Shown: positions 41,560 through 53,626 of the stretch, one piece after another
Layout: the number at the start of each line of letters is the position of its first letter
Numbering within the stretch: the first letter of the stretch is position 1
From: Ochotona curzoniae
Taxonomy: Eukaryota; Chordata; Mammalia; Lagomorpha; Ochotonidae
DNA: 64,000 nt
Direction: 5' to 3'
Assembly (NCBI RefSeq): GCF_017591425.1
Contig: NW_024467083.1
Location: forward strand, 17,847,001 to 17,911,000
Position numbers and translations under genes: made by a program
The notes under the pieces: model-generated
Told to the model about the DNA's origin: nothing
The model's input: only the letters and a program-made list of their open reading frames with translations
The model's database searches: none

Positions 41560-41810
41560 TCACTGCCATCATAGTTGGAGTGCTATATGATGGAGAAGTG
41601 CCTTTGATAGCAGTCTCTGCTGGCACTCTCTTTCTGTCTGCCCTTGGCTAGGAACATTTGCCACAAGAAGACTCTTTATACATGTGGGCCCCTTGGACTT
41701 GGCCCTCCCAGCCTAGAGGCCACCAGACGGAAGTCTCTGGTCTTCACAAATTGCTCCATCTCAGCCATTCTGTTACAGCAGCACAAACAGACCAAGGAAC
41801 TAAGGTGGCC
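41560..41810 (+). mobile_element. MaLR (MLT1-like) LTR 3' part
   Basis: The phrase CTTGG(A)CTT...CCCAGCCTAGAGG...CTGTTACAGCAGCACAAACAGACCAAG follows the well-known MLT1/MST LTR ending. Diverged and partial. Confidence 0.55.
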
Positions 41811-42867
41811 TGCTGGATGACAGAGTGTGGCTGTCACAGAGGGAATGACAGTGAGGGGGGAACCATGTCTCAGAAGACACCAGATGTCTGTTCTTTTGTT
41901 GGGGCAAAAGATGGAACCCAAGAGGAACCCCAGGCAGGATGGCCAGCTCTGACCTCAGCTGTGCAGATCTAGGGCTTAAGCCATGCCGTCATGCCCTGAA
42001 CACTGAGTTCAAAGGGTACATAAGGTAGTGGCAGCAAAGTGACCCTGTGACCTGCACTATCACCTCCACAAGGATGATGCCCTCCCTGCCTGCTTTCTTC
42101 TCGCTGGCAGAAATCTGTTTGAAAGCTAACAGCCTGTGACCCATCACTGTGCTCTGTTTGAACGATAAGACAAGGGACCACGAGTATAAGATAAGTGATG
42201 GGTGAAACATTAAAAAGGCAACCAGCTGAAAGTTAAAGGGCAAGGGGATTGCGCTGCAGAAAATCCATCTGGGCAATTAGCCCACAGTTTACAAGGCCTG
42301 CAGGGTGTCAGCCCAGTGTGCCAGGAGAGGTTTCAGCTCACCTGGGTGTGGTGTGGTGTGGGCATGGGTAGGACAGGTATGGGTCATCCCACTTCATTCA
42401 GACAGGCCCCTCCTGCAGCTCAGGTCCCCTATCTGTGTCCAGGCTCGGGAAGCAGCCTCTGGCCTCAGAGTGGGTTGTGCCAGGGTTTGCCTCTTGTGGG
42501 GCACAGATGCCTGGCCCCTGTAGTATGACTGTTCCCACCAGATGTTAAACCTGTATCTGAACTTTACACCTCCTGAGCCTCAACAGATGAAATGTCTAGA
42601 TGCAGTTGAGAAGACACTTCTGAAATGAGCCAGCAATAATTGGAACGAGACTTTTGAAAGACAGAGCCAACACCGTGGCGTTGGAGGTCAGAGCCCCTGA
42701 ACTATGGGTGCTCTCCACCAACCGCAAAATGTAGAGAAGTTCCAACATTTCAAGGGGCGCTGTGCAGGATAATCTAATTGGACTGAGACAGACTCATACC
42801 CTGTAGAGTGACCTCTGACCTGGATAGTGTCATTCCTTTCAAATCTTTGAACTTTTTGGCTGAGTCT
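41811..42867. other. No gene recognised
   Basis: Unique-looking sequence after the MaLR LTR. It may include internal MaLR remnants. Confidence 0.4.
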
Positions 42868-43135
42868 TTTTTTTTTTTTTTGAAAAAGAGAGAGAGAGAC
42901 ATCTTCCATTGACTCACCAAATAGCCTCAACACCTGAAGCTGGGCAGGAATTCCATGTGAGCCTTCCATGGGTGGCAGAATCTCAAGTGGCTGAGCTATC
43001 ACCCACTGCATCTCAGGGCATTAGCCAGGAGTGGATTGGAACTGAAGTACCAGGGACTGGAATCAGCACTCCAGTGTGGGGTAGGAGAGACAGCCAAGCA
43101 GCAGCTTAGTTCACTGTGCCACAACTCCCACCCTA
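42868..43135 (-). mobile_element. Old tRNA-derived SINE (C-repeat relative)
   Basis: Poly-T, AAAGAGAGAGAGAGACATC, TCATGTGAGCC-type middle and CACTGTGCCACAACTCCCA end. Confidence 0.6.
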
Positions 43136-43234
43136 TTGTCCCTTATATTTTAACACTCTGACAGCTGTTTTTTAAAATCTTGCTTAAATGACCTCAATTT
43201 TTTTTAAAGGATAGCATACATTTTTTAAGCTTTT

Positions 43235-43510
43235 CATTTTTTAAATGTTTGTTTTCATTTGAAAGATAGAGTTACAAGGAGAGGAGAGAGATCTTTCATC
43301 CTCTGGTTCATTCCCCAAATATCCAGTGATCAGAGGAGTTGACTGATCAAAGCCAGGAGTTATAAGATTCTTTGGGGTCTCCACATGGGTGCAGGGGCCC
43401 AAGGACTTGGACCCTCCTCTGTTGCCCTCCTTGGCCATTAGCAGGGAACTGGATAGAAGTGGAATTGCTGGAACTCAGACTGGTATCCATACACGATATT
43501 AGTGCCACAG
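43235..43510 (-). mobile_element. C-repeat SINE, host of a nested copy
   Basis: TTTGAAAGATAGAGTTACAA through TAGCAGGGAACTGGATAGAA. Its end is split by the next element. Confidence 0.75.
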
Positions 43511-43527
43511 AGGGATACTTAGCTTTT

Positions 43528-43860
43528 TTTTTTTTTAAAGATTTATTTGTTTTTATTGGAAAGTGAGATATACAGAGAGGAGGAGAGACAGAGAGGAAGA
43601 TCTTTTGCCTGATGATTCACTCCCCAAGCAGCCACTATAGCCAGAGCTGCACCAATTCAAAACCAGGAGCCAGGAACTCTTCTGGGTCTCCCACATGGGT
43701 GCAGGGTCCCAAGGTTTTGGGTCATCTTGAACTGCTTTCCCAGGCCACAAGCAGGGAGCTGGATGGGAAGAAGGGCCACCAGGATTAGAACCGGCGCCCT
43801 TATGGGATCCTGGCTTGTGCCAGGTAAGGACTTCAGTCACTAGGCTACCATGCAGGGCCC
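43528..43860 (-). mobile_element. Young C-repeat SINE with perfect 17-bp target duplication
   Basis: Flanked by agggatacttagctttt at 43511-43527 and 43861-43877, so both boundaries are exact. Confidence 0.95.
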
Positions 43861-44010
43861 AGGGATACTTAGCTTTTATGACATGGCACTGGCCTCAAGT
43901 CTTTGATTATTATCTGGGAGAATCTTCAGAAAATATGTACAAGATAGAGCCAAATTGAAACTGACACAAAAATTTCTTATATGCCCAACATACATTAACA
44001 TAAAGAAAAT

Positions 44011-44320
44011 AGGCCAGCACCGTGGCATGGTAACATAGCCTCCATGTGTGGCACCAATATTCCAAATGGTCTGAGGTTCATGTCCTGGCTGCTTTATCCA
44101 GCTCCCTATTATGAGCTGGGAAAGCAACAGAGGGTGGCTCAAGTCTTGGGCACTTGCACCACGTGGAGGTCTGGTAGAAGTTTCTGGCTCTTGGCTCCAT
44201 ACTGACTGGGCTCTGGTGTTGTGGCCATTTGGGAAGTGAACCAGCAGATTCAAGATTTCTCTGTGTTTCCTTCTCTCTCTGTAACTCTGCCTTTAAAATA
44301 AAACTAAGTACATGTTGGAA
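44011..44320 (+). mobile_element. C-repeat SINE
   Basis: AGGCCAGCACCGTGGCATGG to CTGCCTTTAAAATAAAACTA. Confidence 0.8.
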
Positions 44321-44364
44321 CACAAAAAGAGAAAACAAACTGGGTTCTAAGATTGTAGATTAAC

Positions 44365-44700
44365 ATTGGGTCCAATGTGAATCCTCAATGGTTAAATCTC
44401 ACCTTACAGTACTGGAATCCTAGTATCACAGGATGCCAGTTCATGTCCCAGGCACTCCACTTCCCACCATTCCTCTTCCTGCTTGTGTCCTGGGAAAGCA
44501 GTAGAGGAATGCCCAACGCCTTGGTACCCTGTACCTGCATGACAGAACTGGAAGAAGTTGCTGGTTCTTGGCTTTGGGAGTAAGCCGGCAGATGGAAGAT
44601 CTTTCTCTCTGTCTCTCATTCTTTCAGTAAAACTCTTTGCCTTTTCTAAATCAATCAACCAACCAACCAATAAATATCTCTTTGAAAAAAACCATCTGGA
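44365..44700 (+). mobile_element. C-repeat SINE, old
   Basis: CTCACCTTACAGTACTGGAA to an A-rich end with AACCAACCAACCAATAAAT. Confidence 0.75.
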
Positions 44701-44702
44701 TT

Positions 44703-45665
44703 TAAAAAACATTTTTTTAAATTATATTTTTGACAATCTTTACATAGTTAATTGGGGTAAAAAGGCTCAAGGGCTATAGGAAAGTGGGTAAGACCATTAT
44801 TTCCATATTGTTTCCTTCATGTTTAAAGGGGGGGATTAAGGAAGAAGGCCCACCCAATTTCCCACCCTCCCCAGGTCCTGCATGTAGGGTATGCTCCGAG
44901 GTTCTTGCTCAAGTGGTTTTGATAGTTCACCAGTTATGAATCACTGCCAATCTTGCCACTTAAAGCACTATGAGGTCTTTGAAGAATCCACTGATTGACA
45001 TAGTCCATCTTAGAGTCTCTGTTTGCCCTGTATTTTGCTGCCAACATATAGCTGAGATGGTTGATTGACCTGTTCTGTCTTCTCTCTTTTCTTGGTTAGG
45101 GTTCTGAGTCCAGCATTTCGATTGGGGAAATCTCCAAAAAAACTTTGAGGTGTTTCCAGACCAGATTTTTGTATGTACTAGCAGGTACAGGGCCCGGCTC
45201 AGTCCATAGCCCTGATCAACTGGCTGTGATTACTTGGTTGATTCTGTTTTCAGCCCCGACTTTCACTGGAACCAATGGACGTGGTAGTCCAGCCTGGTTC
45301 TGCCCAACACATACTTGGCCCTCACATAAACCAGTGGGAGCTGCAGCCTAGTTGGAGTGACCCGCAATAACCCCATCCAGGACCACCCCCCACCCTGGTT
45401 TGCCAGTATGTGTAGCAGTAGTTCAGTCTGTCCTACACCCCATTCCACCCCAGCCCCTGTCCTGGTTTTTGTGCCCTCCCGTGGAAGTGGTAATCCAAGA
45501 GGGAGGAGCCCACTATTTCCCTCCCAGGACACTCCCACTCCCGGATTGTGCACTCTCCAGGTAGTTCTGTGGTATGACTTGACAGAACTAGCCCCTAGTG
45601 CCAGCTTCTGTCAGCTGATGCTGTGGCTAAGCCCAAACAACCCTCACCCATTCTAATTTTGTTTG
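44703..45665 (-). mobile_element. L1 3' end, type A, antisense
   Basis: T-rich start, TTTACATAGTTAATTGGGGT and AAGTGGGTAAGACCATTAT as in the 39.3 and 60.7 kb copies, then modules. More diverged than that pair. It ends at a SINE near 45670. Confidence 0.75.
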
Positions 45666-45675
45666 GATTTTTAAA

Positions 45676-46031
45676 AAACATTTTTTAAAGATTTATTTAT
45701 TTATTGGAAAGTCAGATATACAAAGGAGGAGATATACAGAGATATACAGAGGAGGAGAGACAGAGAGGAAAATCTTCCATCTGATGATTCACTCCCCAAG
45801 TGAGCACAACGGCCGATGCTATGCCGATCCGAAGCCAGGAGCCAGGAACTTCTTCCAGGTTTCCCACACGGGTGCAGGGTCCCAAAGCTTTGGGCCGTCC
45901 TTGACTACTTTCCCGGGCCACAAGCAGGGAGCTGGATGGGAAGTGGAGCTGTCCGGATTAGAACCAGCGCCCATATGGGATCCTGGCGCGTTCAAGGTGA
46001 AGACTTTAGCTGCTAGGCCACGCCGGGCCCT
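45676..46031 (-). mobile_element. Young C-repeat SINE
   Basis: AAAGATTTATTTATTTATTG to TGCTAGGCCACGCCGGGCCC. Contains a short internal duplication, GAGATATACA, near 45730. Confidence 0.92.
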
Positions 46032-46094
46032 TAAAAACGTTTTTTAAGCAAAATTTTTGAAGTTGTACCTTAAAATTAAATAAGGGTTTCTGTG

Positions 46095-46412
46095 TTTTGC
46101 AGGGAGTGGGTGTTTGGAGCATCTACTCTTTGGGCTGCCTGCATCCCACATGGTCTTTCCTGGGTTCAAGGTCCAGCTCTCCTGCATATTCCAGCTTCCT
46201 GGAAATGCCAGTCATGGGAAGCAGCAGGTGGTGGCCCAAGTAGCTGCGTCACCTTGTGGGAGAGCTGGGTGGCATTCCCAGCTCGCAGCTCCAGGCTGCC
46301 ACAGCCCTGAGTGCTGTGAGCATCTGGGAGCTGAGTCAGCCAATGGGAAATCTCTTTTCTGTCTCTCTCCATTTCTCTTTCACTGGCTCTCTCTTAAAAA
46401 TAAATAAGTAAA
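46095..46412 (+). mobile_element. C-repeat SINE, old
   Basis: CTGCCTGCATCCCACATGGT, GGGAGCTGAGTCAGCCAAT and a TAAATAAGTAAACA end. Confidence 0.75.
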
Positions 46413-46431
46413 CAATAATTGTGTTTTTAAA

Positions 46432-46530
46432 GTCATGGGAAAAAGGAATTGAAAGATAACTTTATTTTTAAAATGATACATTTGTATGATTCAGACACAT
46501 ATGCACACATGTATGTTCTTAACTGAAATG
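46432..46530 (+). mobile_element. AT-rich repeat of the foldback family, one arm
   Basis: GTCATGGGAAAAAGGAATTG, then AAAGATAACTTTATTTTTA, is the left-arm sequence. Confidence 0.4.
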
Positions 46531-47302
46531 AACTTACTCAAACCAGCTTGAGTTTTTGTAAGTTACTTTCTGACTTTTTGGTTACTCCACTATTGTTTTT
46601 CTTTGATAGGAGTCTCTACCTGCAACACCTGCGCTCTCTCCCAGGCGAGGCCTGTGCTCCCAGGGGATATTTAGCAGTATCCTGAGGCTGTTTCAGTATC
46701 AACCAGTGCAAAGCCCTACTGGCACCTGGTGTGCTGCCAGTGCCTGCAACACACAGCTCAAAACAGAGAATGGCTTGATTCCCAAATGCCTGCGTGCCAG
46801 GGCAAAGCAGCTCCTTGGCTCAAAAGCTGTGGTTGCAGAAACATTGTCCTCAAAATTTAGGCCAGCAGGAAAGATCCAGAGAGCCATTCTTTTGGGCTAT
46901 GAAATAGGGCTTACACGGGCGGGCAGGAGTTCCCACAAGTCACTGCAAACTTTCCATGGCTGCCTGGGACCTGCCCTGGGAGGAGTGACTGAAGTTCAAA
47001 TGCAGGAATCTCTAATGGTGCCTGGCACCTGGGACACGGACAGCAAGCAGCAATGGGGGTCACCACGGCAGCCACTCCTCTCCCACTGTTCTTGCACCCT
47101 CGGGACCTCCCAGAGCTACACATGGAATTGCCAAATGTACAGGCAGACAGGCTCTTTGGAAGCCCTTAAAGCACTGATGGTGAGCAGAGGGATGCTCATG
47201 TGGAGGAAGCATGCCTTCTCCTAGCATCCTCAGAGCTGCATTCTAAGGGGTTTTAGTCAGTTGCATCATAAAAAAAATCCCCAATAGTAATGTGTGTGAT
47301 GT
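46531..47302. other. Unique-looking stretch with a 172-codon open frame (46706-47224)
   Basis: The + strand frame has no recognisable domain. Its composition is that of surrounding DNA, and it has no upstream or downstream gene signals. I regard it as chance. Confidence 0.35.
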
Positions 47303-47625
47303 GGGGCTGGCACAATGGCTCAACTGGCGAATCCTCTTTGTGCCAATGCAGCATCCCATATGGACTCTGGTTTGTGTCCTAGCTGTTCTACTTCTGACCC
47401 AGCTTCCTGCCTGTGGCCCGGGAAAGCGGTGAAGGATGGCTCAAAGCTCTGGGACTCTGTACTCGTTGGGGAGACTAGGAGGAGACTCCTGGCTCCTGAT
47501 TTCAGATCAGCTCAGCCCTGGCCATTGTGGCCATTGGGAAGTGAACCAGTGGATGAAAGCTCATTGTCTGTCTCTCCTCCTTTCTGTAACTCTGCCTTTC
47601 ATAAAAATAAATGTATCTTTAAAGA
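47303..47625 (+). mobile_element. C-repeat SINE
   Basis: GGGCTGGCACAATGGCTCAA to AAAATAAATGTATCTTTAAA. Confidence 0.85.
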
Positions 47626-47736
47626 AGAAAGAAATGAATGTGTTCCATCATGCCCTGCTGTGCTGGATATACCAATGTATTAACGGATAATTTTGATCAG
47701 TGTGTGTGTGCTTTTTATGTATACATACATACATAT

Positions 47737-48061
47737 TTATGAAGATTTATTTATTTCTGTTGGAACGTCAGATTTATAGAGAGCAGGAGAGATAGAGAAA
47801 GATCTTCCATCTGCTGGCTTACACCTCAAGCGGCTGCAATAGCTGAAGCTGAGCAAATTCAAAGCCAGGAGCCAGGAGATTCTTTTGGGTCACCCACATG
47901 GGTGCAGGGTCCCAGGGTCGCAGGCAATCATCTACTGTTTTCCCAGGACACAAGCAGGGAGCTGGATGGGAAGTGGAGCATTTGGGACATGAACCAGTGC
48001 CTATATGGGATTCCGGTGCATGCAAGGTGAGAACTAGCTACTAGGCTACTGCGCTGGGCCC
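47737..48061 (-). mobile_element. C-repeat SINE
   Basis: AAGATTTATTTATTTCTGTT to CTACTGCGCTGGGCCCA. Splits a duplicated segment. Confidence 0.87.
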
Positions 48062-48236
48062 ATGTGTGCTAAATATTAACCAGCCAGAGTTCCACAAAAA
48101 CATGGAACCTTTGAGGACATATCTGAGAATAAATGTACTAAGACTTTGCCAAGCTTTTTGGAATATGGATTAAAAATCGGGTTTTATTTGAGTGCAGAAT
48201 TTTAAAGTCCATTCATATTTTTTCATAACATGTCTG
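48062..48236 (+). repeat. Segment repeated at 52508-52690
   Basis: Shares GCCAGAGTT.CACAAA and then ACATATCTGAGAATAAATGT with the 52.5 kb copy. Its end carries the foldback arm (GGATTAAAAATCGGGTTTTA). A SINE (47737-48061) splits it from its left part near 47690. Confidence 0.6.
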
Positions 48237-50520
48237 ATAGGGCTTGCCCCCAGTCCTAGCACTTGCCAACTGATGCTGTGGCAAAGTTCAAGTAGCCTGC
48301 ACTCACTTTGGCTCATTCATACGCCGGTGGATACAGTCTGTTAGCCTAACCTGGCTCTTCCCCAACCCAATTCACATGCAGGCCAATGCGTATTATAACC
48401 CTGCCCGGTTTGCCTGCCCCGGTCCCAGTTCTCACGCCCAACAGTGGGAGCAGTGATCAGGCAGGGGAGCATATTGCGTTCCCTTCCAGGCTTGTATCTC
48501 CTGTGTCCCCAGCACCGCACCCCTGCCTGGTCTCACATGTGCTGATGGGTGCTGTGGCCCACTCTGTTGTGGCTCACTTACCTCAGCATTTGCTGCCAGG
48601 TGTTGTAGTCTGGATTGGCCTGGTCTGACCCCATTTTCAGCTCATGGTATAGCCTGGCTAGATGCTATAGCCTAGCCCTGTCCAGCCAGCCCCTAGTCCT
48701 GGCCCTAATGTGAACTGACTGGTGTTGTGACCCATCCCAGCCTGTCCTGTACCCCTTGCTCTCACATCTGCCAGTGGGTGTTACGAACTGGCCCAGTTTT
48801 CCTGCTCCACACATACGCCGGTGGGTACTGTAACCTGGCCTGGTCTGGGCTACTCCCAGGCTTGGCTCTTGTACTTTCTTTCACGGACTGTGTCCTGACA
48901 GAGGAGTTCCCCAAGCTCCTCTATCAGGTGTCCTTCCAGTGGTAGATCTTGTGCATTCTGGTGGGTCCTTGGCCAAAATGACTTAGTCTATCTCCTGTCC
49001 TGGCAGGAAGAGTGGCCTTGCCCAACTGGACCATCCCCATTCTGGTCCTCACTGTTGGGTGCTACAGCCCAGCACACCTGATCTATACTCAGACCCAGCT
49101 CTCATGTGGTTCAGCACGAGCTGAGACCCAGCCAAGCCTATCCTACACCCACTCTGGCTCTCAGGAGCAACCAGCAGGTGCTAGAGTCTAGCTCGGTCTG
49201 GCACTCCCCAGACAGTTCACATCCATGCCAAGGGGATGCTGCGGTCATGTCCAGCTCAGATCCCTGTCCCCATTCGGGCTCTTGGGCTCACCAGTGGGAA
49301 CCAAACCCAGTCAGGGTGTCCCCTTAGCTCCCCAACCAGCTCTCATCTTAGCCACAGATCTTGCATGTACCAGTGGCTGCTTTGACCAAGCTTGGCATAG
49401 CCCATTTCCTGTTGTGGCCTTTGCCATCAGATGCTGCAGCCTGGCCTGTCCAGGCCAGCCCTAAGTCCCAACGCTCACTGGTAGGTGCTGCAGCCTGGTT
49501 TGTCCAGTCTGCTCCAGTCCTTCTCACATACAAACTGGTAGTTATGATAGCCTAGCCCAGCATTACCTATACTCCAACCTGGTTCCTACACATGCCAGTA
49601 TTTGGCCTGACCTTGTCTGGTCCACCTCCCCCATCCCCAGAACCAACTCACACACTTGCCACAGCTGGAGCTGCTTTGCCCATCCTGACCAACACCCAAG
49701 TCTGAATCATACTCACCAGCGGGAGCTATGGCCTGCCATGGGAGTTCCCCATGTTCCCCCATCAGACCGACACCCAGGCCCAGATGTCACATGTGCCAGC
49801 AGGTGCTAGGCCCTTACTTGGCATAGTCTGCCCCCTCTGTCATAGCCTCTGGTTGATTTTGCTGCCCGGCCCACTCCACACCCTCTTCTTGGGGGCATCT
49901 CCAGGTGCTGGAGCCAAGACCAGCCCAGCCTATTCCCAATCCCAGTACCAGAGATTTCCATGAGTGTCAGAGTTCCATGGTTATGCCTAGCTCAACCCTT
50001 CACTACCCCCAGCTCTTGGGCAAACCAGTGGAAATTATAGTACCATAGGGGTGAGCCCACATATCCCCCACAGAATCTGCCCCTAGACCTGGTTTTCTCA
50101 CATGTTGGTTAGTGTCATGGCAGAGACTAACATTACTTGTTCCCTGTTATGACACTCACTGGCGGGTACTGTGTGATTTATCCCTTCCAGGTAGGCCCCC
50201 AGCCCTAACTATAGTGTGCACTGGTAGGTGGTGGCTGGTGATGGTCCATGCTAGCTAGCCCAACTCAGGTCTCTCATATGGGCGGGTAAATCTGTTTGAC
50301 CCAACAAAGAATCTTCAGCTTTGCCTCTTCCAAACTGCTGGGTCTCATCCCCTTCACTTACCTGCAAGTACAGTGGCCTGGTTGATGGAAGTCCCTCAGA
50401 AGCCATTCCTCACCTGAAACATGCTCCCTCAGTGGTCCTCCCTTCCACTCATCCCTTACCCCTTTCCCTGAACAATCTTCAGTCCCTATGCCTGGGAGCT
50501 CATAGGTTCCCTACTACAGT
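48237..50520 (-). mobile_element. L1 3'UTR, type A array, antisense, 3' end missing
   Basis: About 2.2 kb of modules. The part at 50320-50420 (ACTTACCTGCAAGTACAGTGG) is the reverse of 1160-1240 in the first array, fixing the order of the modules. No poly-T end is attached on the left. Confidence 0.7.
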
Positions 50521-51239
50521 CTTCCAAAGCCCAGTCTTCCAGTGTGGTGGTGTGCTGCCTGGAGCTCTGCCCACCCACGAGGGACCCAAGTGCTGGGGTC
50601 TGTGCGGTAGGTGTGGATGGCACGAAGGTGTGAAGAGAACAGCTCCCCTGCTTGGCAGGGCCCGGGGGAGCTTCCAGCTGTTTGGCAGGGCCCGGCGTGT
50701 TTCTCTCTGACCACCCTGACGCTGTTTCACCCCCTGGCTGCATGGACACTCAAACACCCCACTAAGAATTCTGTATTCTTTTGAGGCATTGTTGTTTTCC
50801 CCTGTGAGACAGTTTTTGCAGGTTTTTGCAACCGATGTGAGCTTGAGAGTTAATGTCACTGATAATGTCTTGGTGAGTGGGCCTTTGACAATTTACACAC
50901 AGGAGTATAATTAAGCCCATGCCATTTTTGGACACCTTATTGGGTACTTAACCATTGTCTTGGAATTTGGCCCAGGCATGTAGCACACCTTCTGGGAAGG
51001 GACTTGAAAATATCCTAAATATTAATGCAAGTGATGGGAGTGAGAGCTGAAACTGCTATGGCAATAAATATAGTTATTGTTATCTCAAAGGCTAGCCTGC
51101 CTTTGCAATTTTTTGGAGCCTAGAAAATGTAATTGTTTTAGCCACTTTTATAATTTTTAGCTAGAGGAATTAAGGATGTTTATTAGCAAAAGAAGCTTTT
51201 GATTATTGCTTTATTGTTTATGGGGTTGTAGGAGTCTAT

Positions 51240-51760
51240 AGTTGTAGAGCGATTTAACATTTGAAGTTTCTGTTTTAGATTTTAGGTTTTTTCCCTTGTA
51301 ACCTATTTTCCCATTAAATGATGGATAAATTGTAGAAGTAGAAATGTGGTGGGAAAGTACTACTAATTAGCAGGTAATCGCATGTGCCTTGGCCTTGGAG
51401 TCCTGGCTGTTGCTCCATGGCTGCTGTTGTAGAATAAACAATAGCTTGCTTTGAAGAATATGAATACAGTATTTTGCAAAATTATCTTTAGGAGCACCTG
51501 CTTAGCCTTGAAGTGCAGACAGAGTGACCAAATGTCTGTACATGCCCCCTTAATTTTGAAAAGAAAAAAAATAGAATAGTTGCTTGTGCAGAAGCTTGAG
51601 AAGGGTTTTGAGTAGATAAAAAAGGACAGCTTTTTCCTGAGCTGTTGTGAAAACGCACCAAGTGTCTGTGTCTGTGTCTTTCTTTATCGCCGACTCCACG
51701 CACCTGTCCCGAGCTCTGAACTCGGCTGGAGCTGGACTCCGGCACCCAAGCTCCTGGGAT
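51240..51760 (+). mobile_element. Betaretrovirus-like (ERVK-type) LTR remnant
   Basis: A TATA-like GATAAAAAAGG near 51617 is followed by a CTGTGTCTGTGTCTTTCTTT stretch. The end (CGCCGACTCCACGCACC, then GCTGGAGCTGGACTCCGGCA) has the look of U5 of beta-type endogenous retroviruses. No clear primer-binding site or genes follow. Left edge uncertain. Confidence 0.4.
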
Positions 51761-52078
51761 GTATGCTGGCCTGGGTCTTTACCCTTCCAGCTACCCAAGA
51801 TCCAGGCCCATTCAAAGTTTCCCAAGCCTGGTCCACCAGAACACAAGGACAGCAAGCTAACCTAGGGCTCTACCCTCCCCTAAGTCCCGTTTGGGTCAAA
51901 TCATGTGGGGGAAATCCCCAGGCTTTCTGTACATTCCTGGGCATGAGTCCCCAGGTCTCCACATGCCCCCGCTGATGCATTCCCTACACCCCCTGCAAGC
52001 CTGCACCCCTAGGTCCCTGTAAGCTCGCCGCCTGCGCTGGCACAAAGCCAGCAGGAGCCCACAAATAGTGTTCATTGC

Positions 52079-52412
52079 ATTCTTAATTCTATTTACCCAC
52101 TGGCATTTTGTAATACTCTTGTATGTTTGCATATTTATCTGGTTGTTGTGGTCATTGCCTCCGGGAATGAAGGAGATGAGGTGATCCAGGGTCAGTCATC
52201 TGCAAGCTGGGAAGAGGAGCTGGCGATGGAGTCCAGTACCCACGGAAGGCCTGGGGGTGTCAATGGAGGGCAAAGGCCACAGTCAAATTCCCAGCTCAAG
52301 GTCAAGACCACAGAATGAGGAGAGTCAGTGGTTCCTTGAAGAGAAGGTGGATGTCCAGACGAACAGAGGGGAACTCACTCTCCCTCCACCTGTTCTTTCC
52401 TGTTGAGTTCCT
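52079..52412 (+). repeat. Direct duplication, copy 1
   Basis: About 85-90% similar by eye to 52717-53030: GATGAGGTGATCCAGGGTCA, GTCAATGGAGGGCAAAGGCC and AAGACCACAGAATGAGGAGA recur in order. Class unknown, no open frame of note. Confidence 0.85.
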
Positions 52413-52507
52413 GGCACGTGCAAGTCAAGTACTTTGGCCTCTAGGCTACCAGGCTGGGCCCCGGATTTTACCAATTTATTCATTGATGATTTTGGCCGGT
52501 GTTATGT

Positions 52508-52760
52508 GTATGTGCTAAACATTAAACAGCCAGAGTTTCACAAAGGAATAGAACCAATTAGGACATATCTGAGAATAAATGTACTAAGAATTTTCCAAAT
52601 CTTATTAAAAATGGATTAAAAGCAGTTTATTCAAGGTGCAAGATTTTGAGGTCTGTATATAGTTTTAATAATATGCATTTTCCATGTGTTATGAAAGAAT
52701 CTACACTAAAATAAACTTACATTCTTTATTCTATTTAACCACCAACATTTCTCAATACTC
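52508..52760 (+). repeat. Second copy of the 48.06 kb segment, with both foldback arms
   Basis: ACATATCTGAGAATAAATGT is shared. ATTAAAAGCAGTTTATTCAA is the left arm, and CTACACTAAAATAAACTTAC is the right arm in reverse. Confidence 0.55.
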
Positions 52761-53030
52761 TTGTAAGTTTGGATATTTATCTGTTTACTGAGGTCATCGG
52801 CTCTGGGAATGAATTAGATGAGGTGATCCAGGGTCAGTCATCTGCACACTGGGAAGAGGAGCTGGGGAGGAGTCCAGTACCCGCCAAAGACCTGGGGGTG
52901 TCAGTGGAGGGCAAAGGCCACAGTCTAAGTCTCAGCTCAAGGTCAAGACCACAGAATGAGGAGAGTCAGTTGTCCCTGGAAGAGAAGGTAGAACTCACTC
53001 TCCCTCCACCTGCTCTTTCCTGTTGAAGCT
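52717..53030 (+). repeat. Direct duplication, copy 2
   Basis: Copy 638 bases downstream, with small deletions relative to copy 1, for example around 52985. Confidence 0.85.
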
Positions 53031-53285
53031 TCGTGGATTGGAGGTGGTCAGCACAGTTGGTGAGGGTGAGAGTGGATCTTCTTTATTTGCTGCATTGATT
53101 CACATGCTAATCTCCCTGGAAGCACTCTCACCATCACCCAGAAACATGGATCCTTCAGCCCAAATGGACACCTCAAATGAAGAATGGTCACATTGTGTGG
53201 CAGGAAACCATGCCAAGCAGTGATTTCACCACTGTCCAATGCTGGACATGCAGGCTCATCTTTTGATAGCTCTTTCTTTAAATTA

Positions 53286-53626
53286 AAAAAAAAATAAAGA
53301 TTTATTGCAAAGTCAGATATATATAGAGGAGGAGAGACAGAGAGGAAGATCTTTTGTTGATTATTCACTTCCCAAGTGACTGCAATGGCTGGAGCTTAGC
53401 CAGTTCGAAGCCAGGAGCCAGGAGCTCTTCCAGGTCTCCCATGCGGGTGCAGGGTCCCAAGGCTTTGGGCCGTCCTTGACTGCTTTCCCAGGTCACAAGC
53501 AGGGAGTTGCATGGGAAGCGGGACTGGATGGGAAGCTGGATGGGATTAGAACCGGTGCCCATATGGGATCCTGGTGCATTCAAGGCAAGGACTTTAGCCG
53601 CTATGCCTTGGCGCCAGGCCCTAAAA
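53286..53626 (-). mobile_element. C-repeat SINE, young
   Basis: AAAGATTTATTGCAAAGTCA to TGGCGCCAGGCCC. Internal repeat of GGACTGGATGGGAAG near 53520. Confidence 0.88.
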
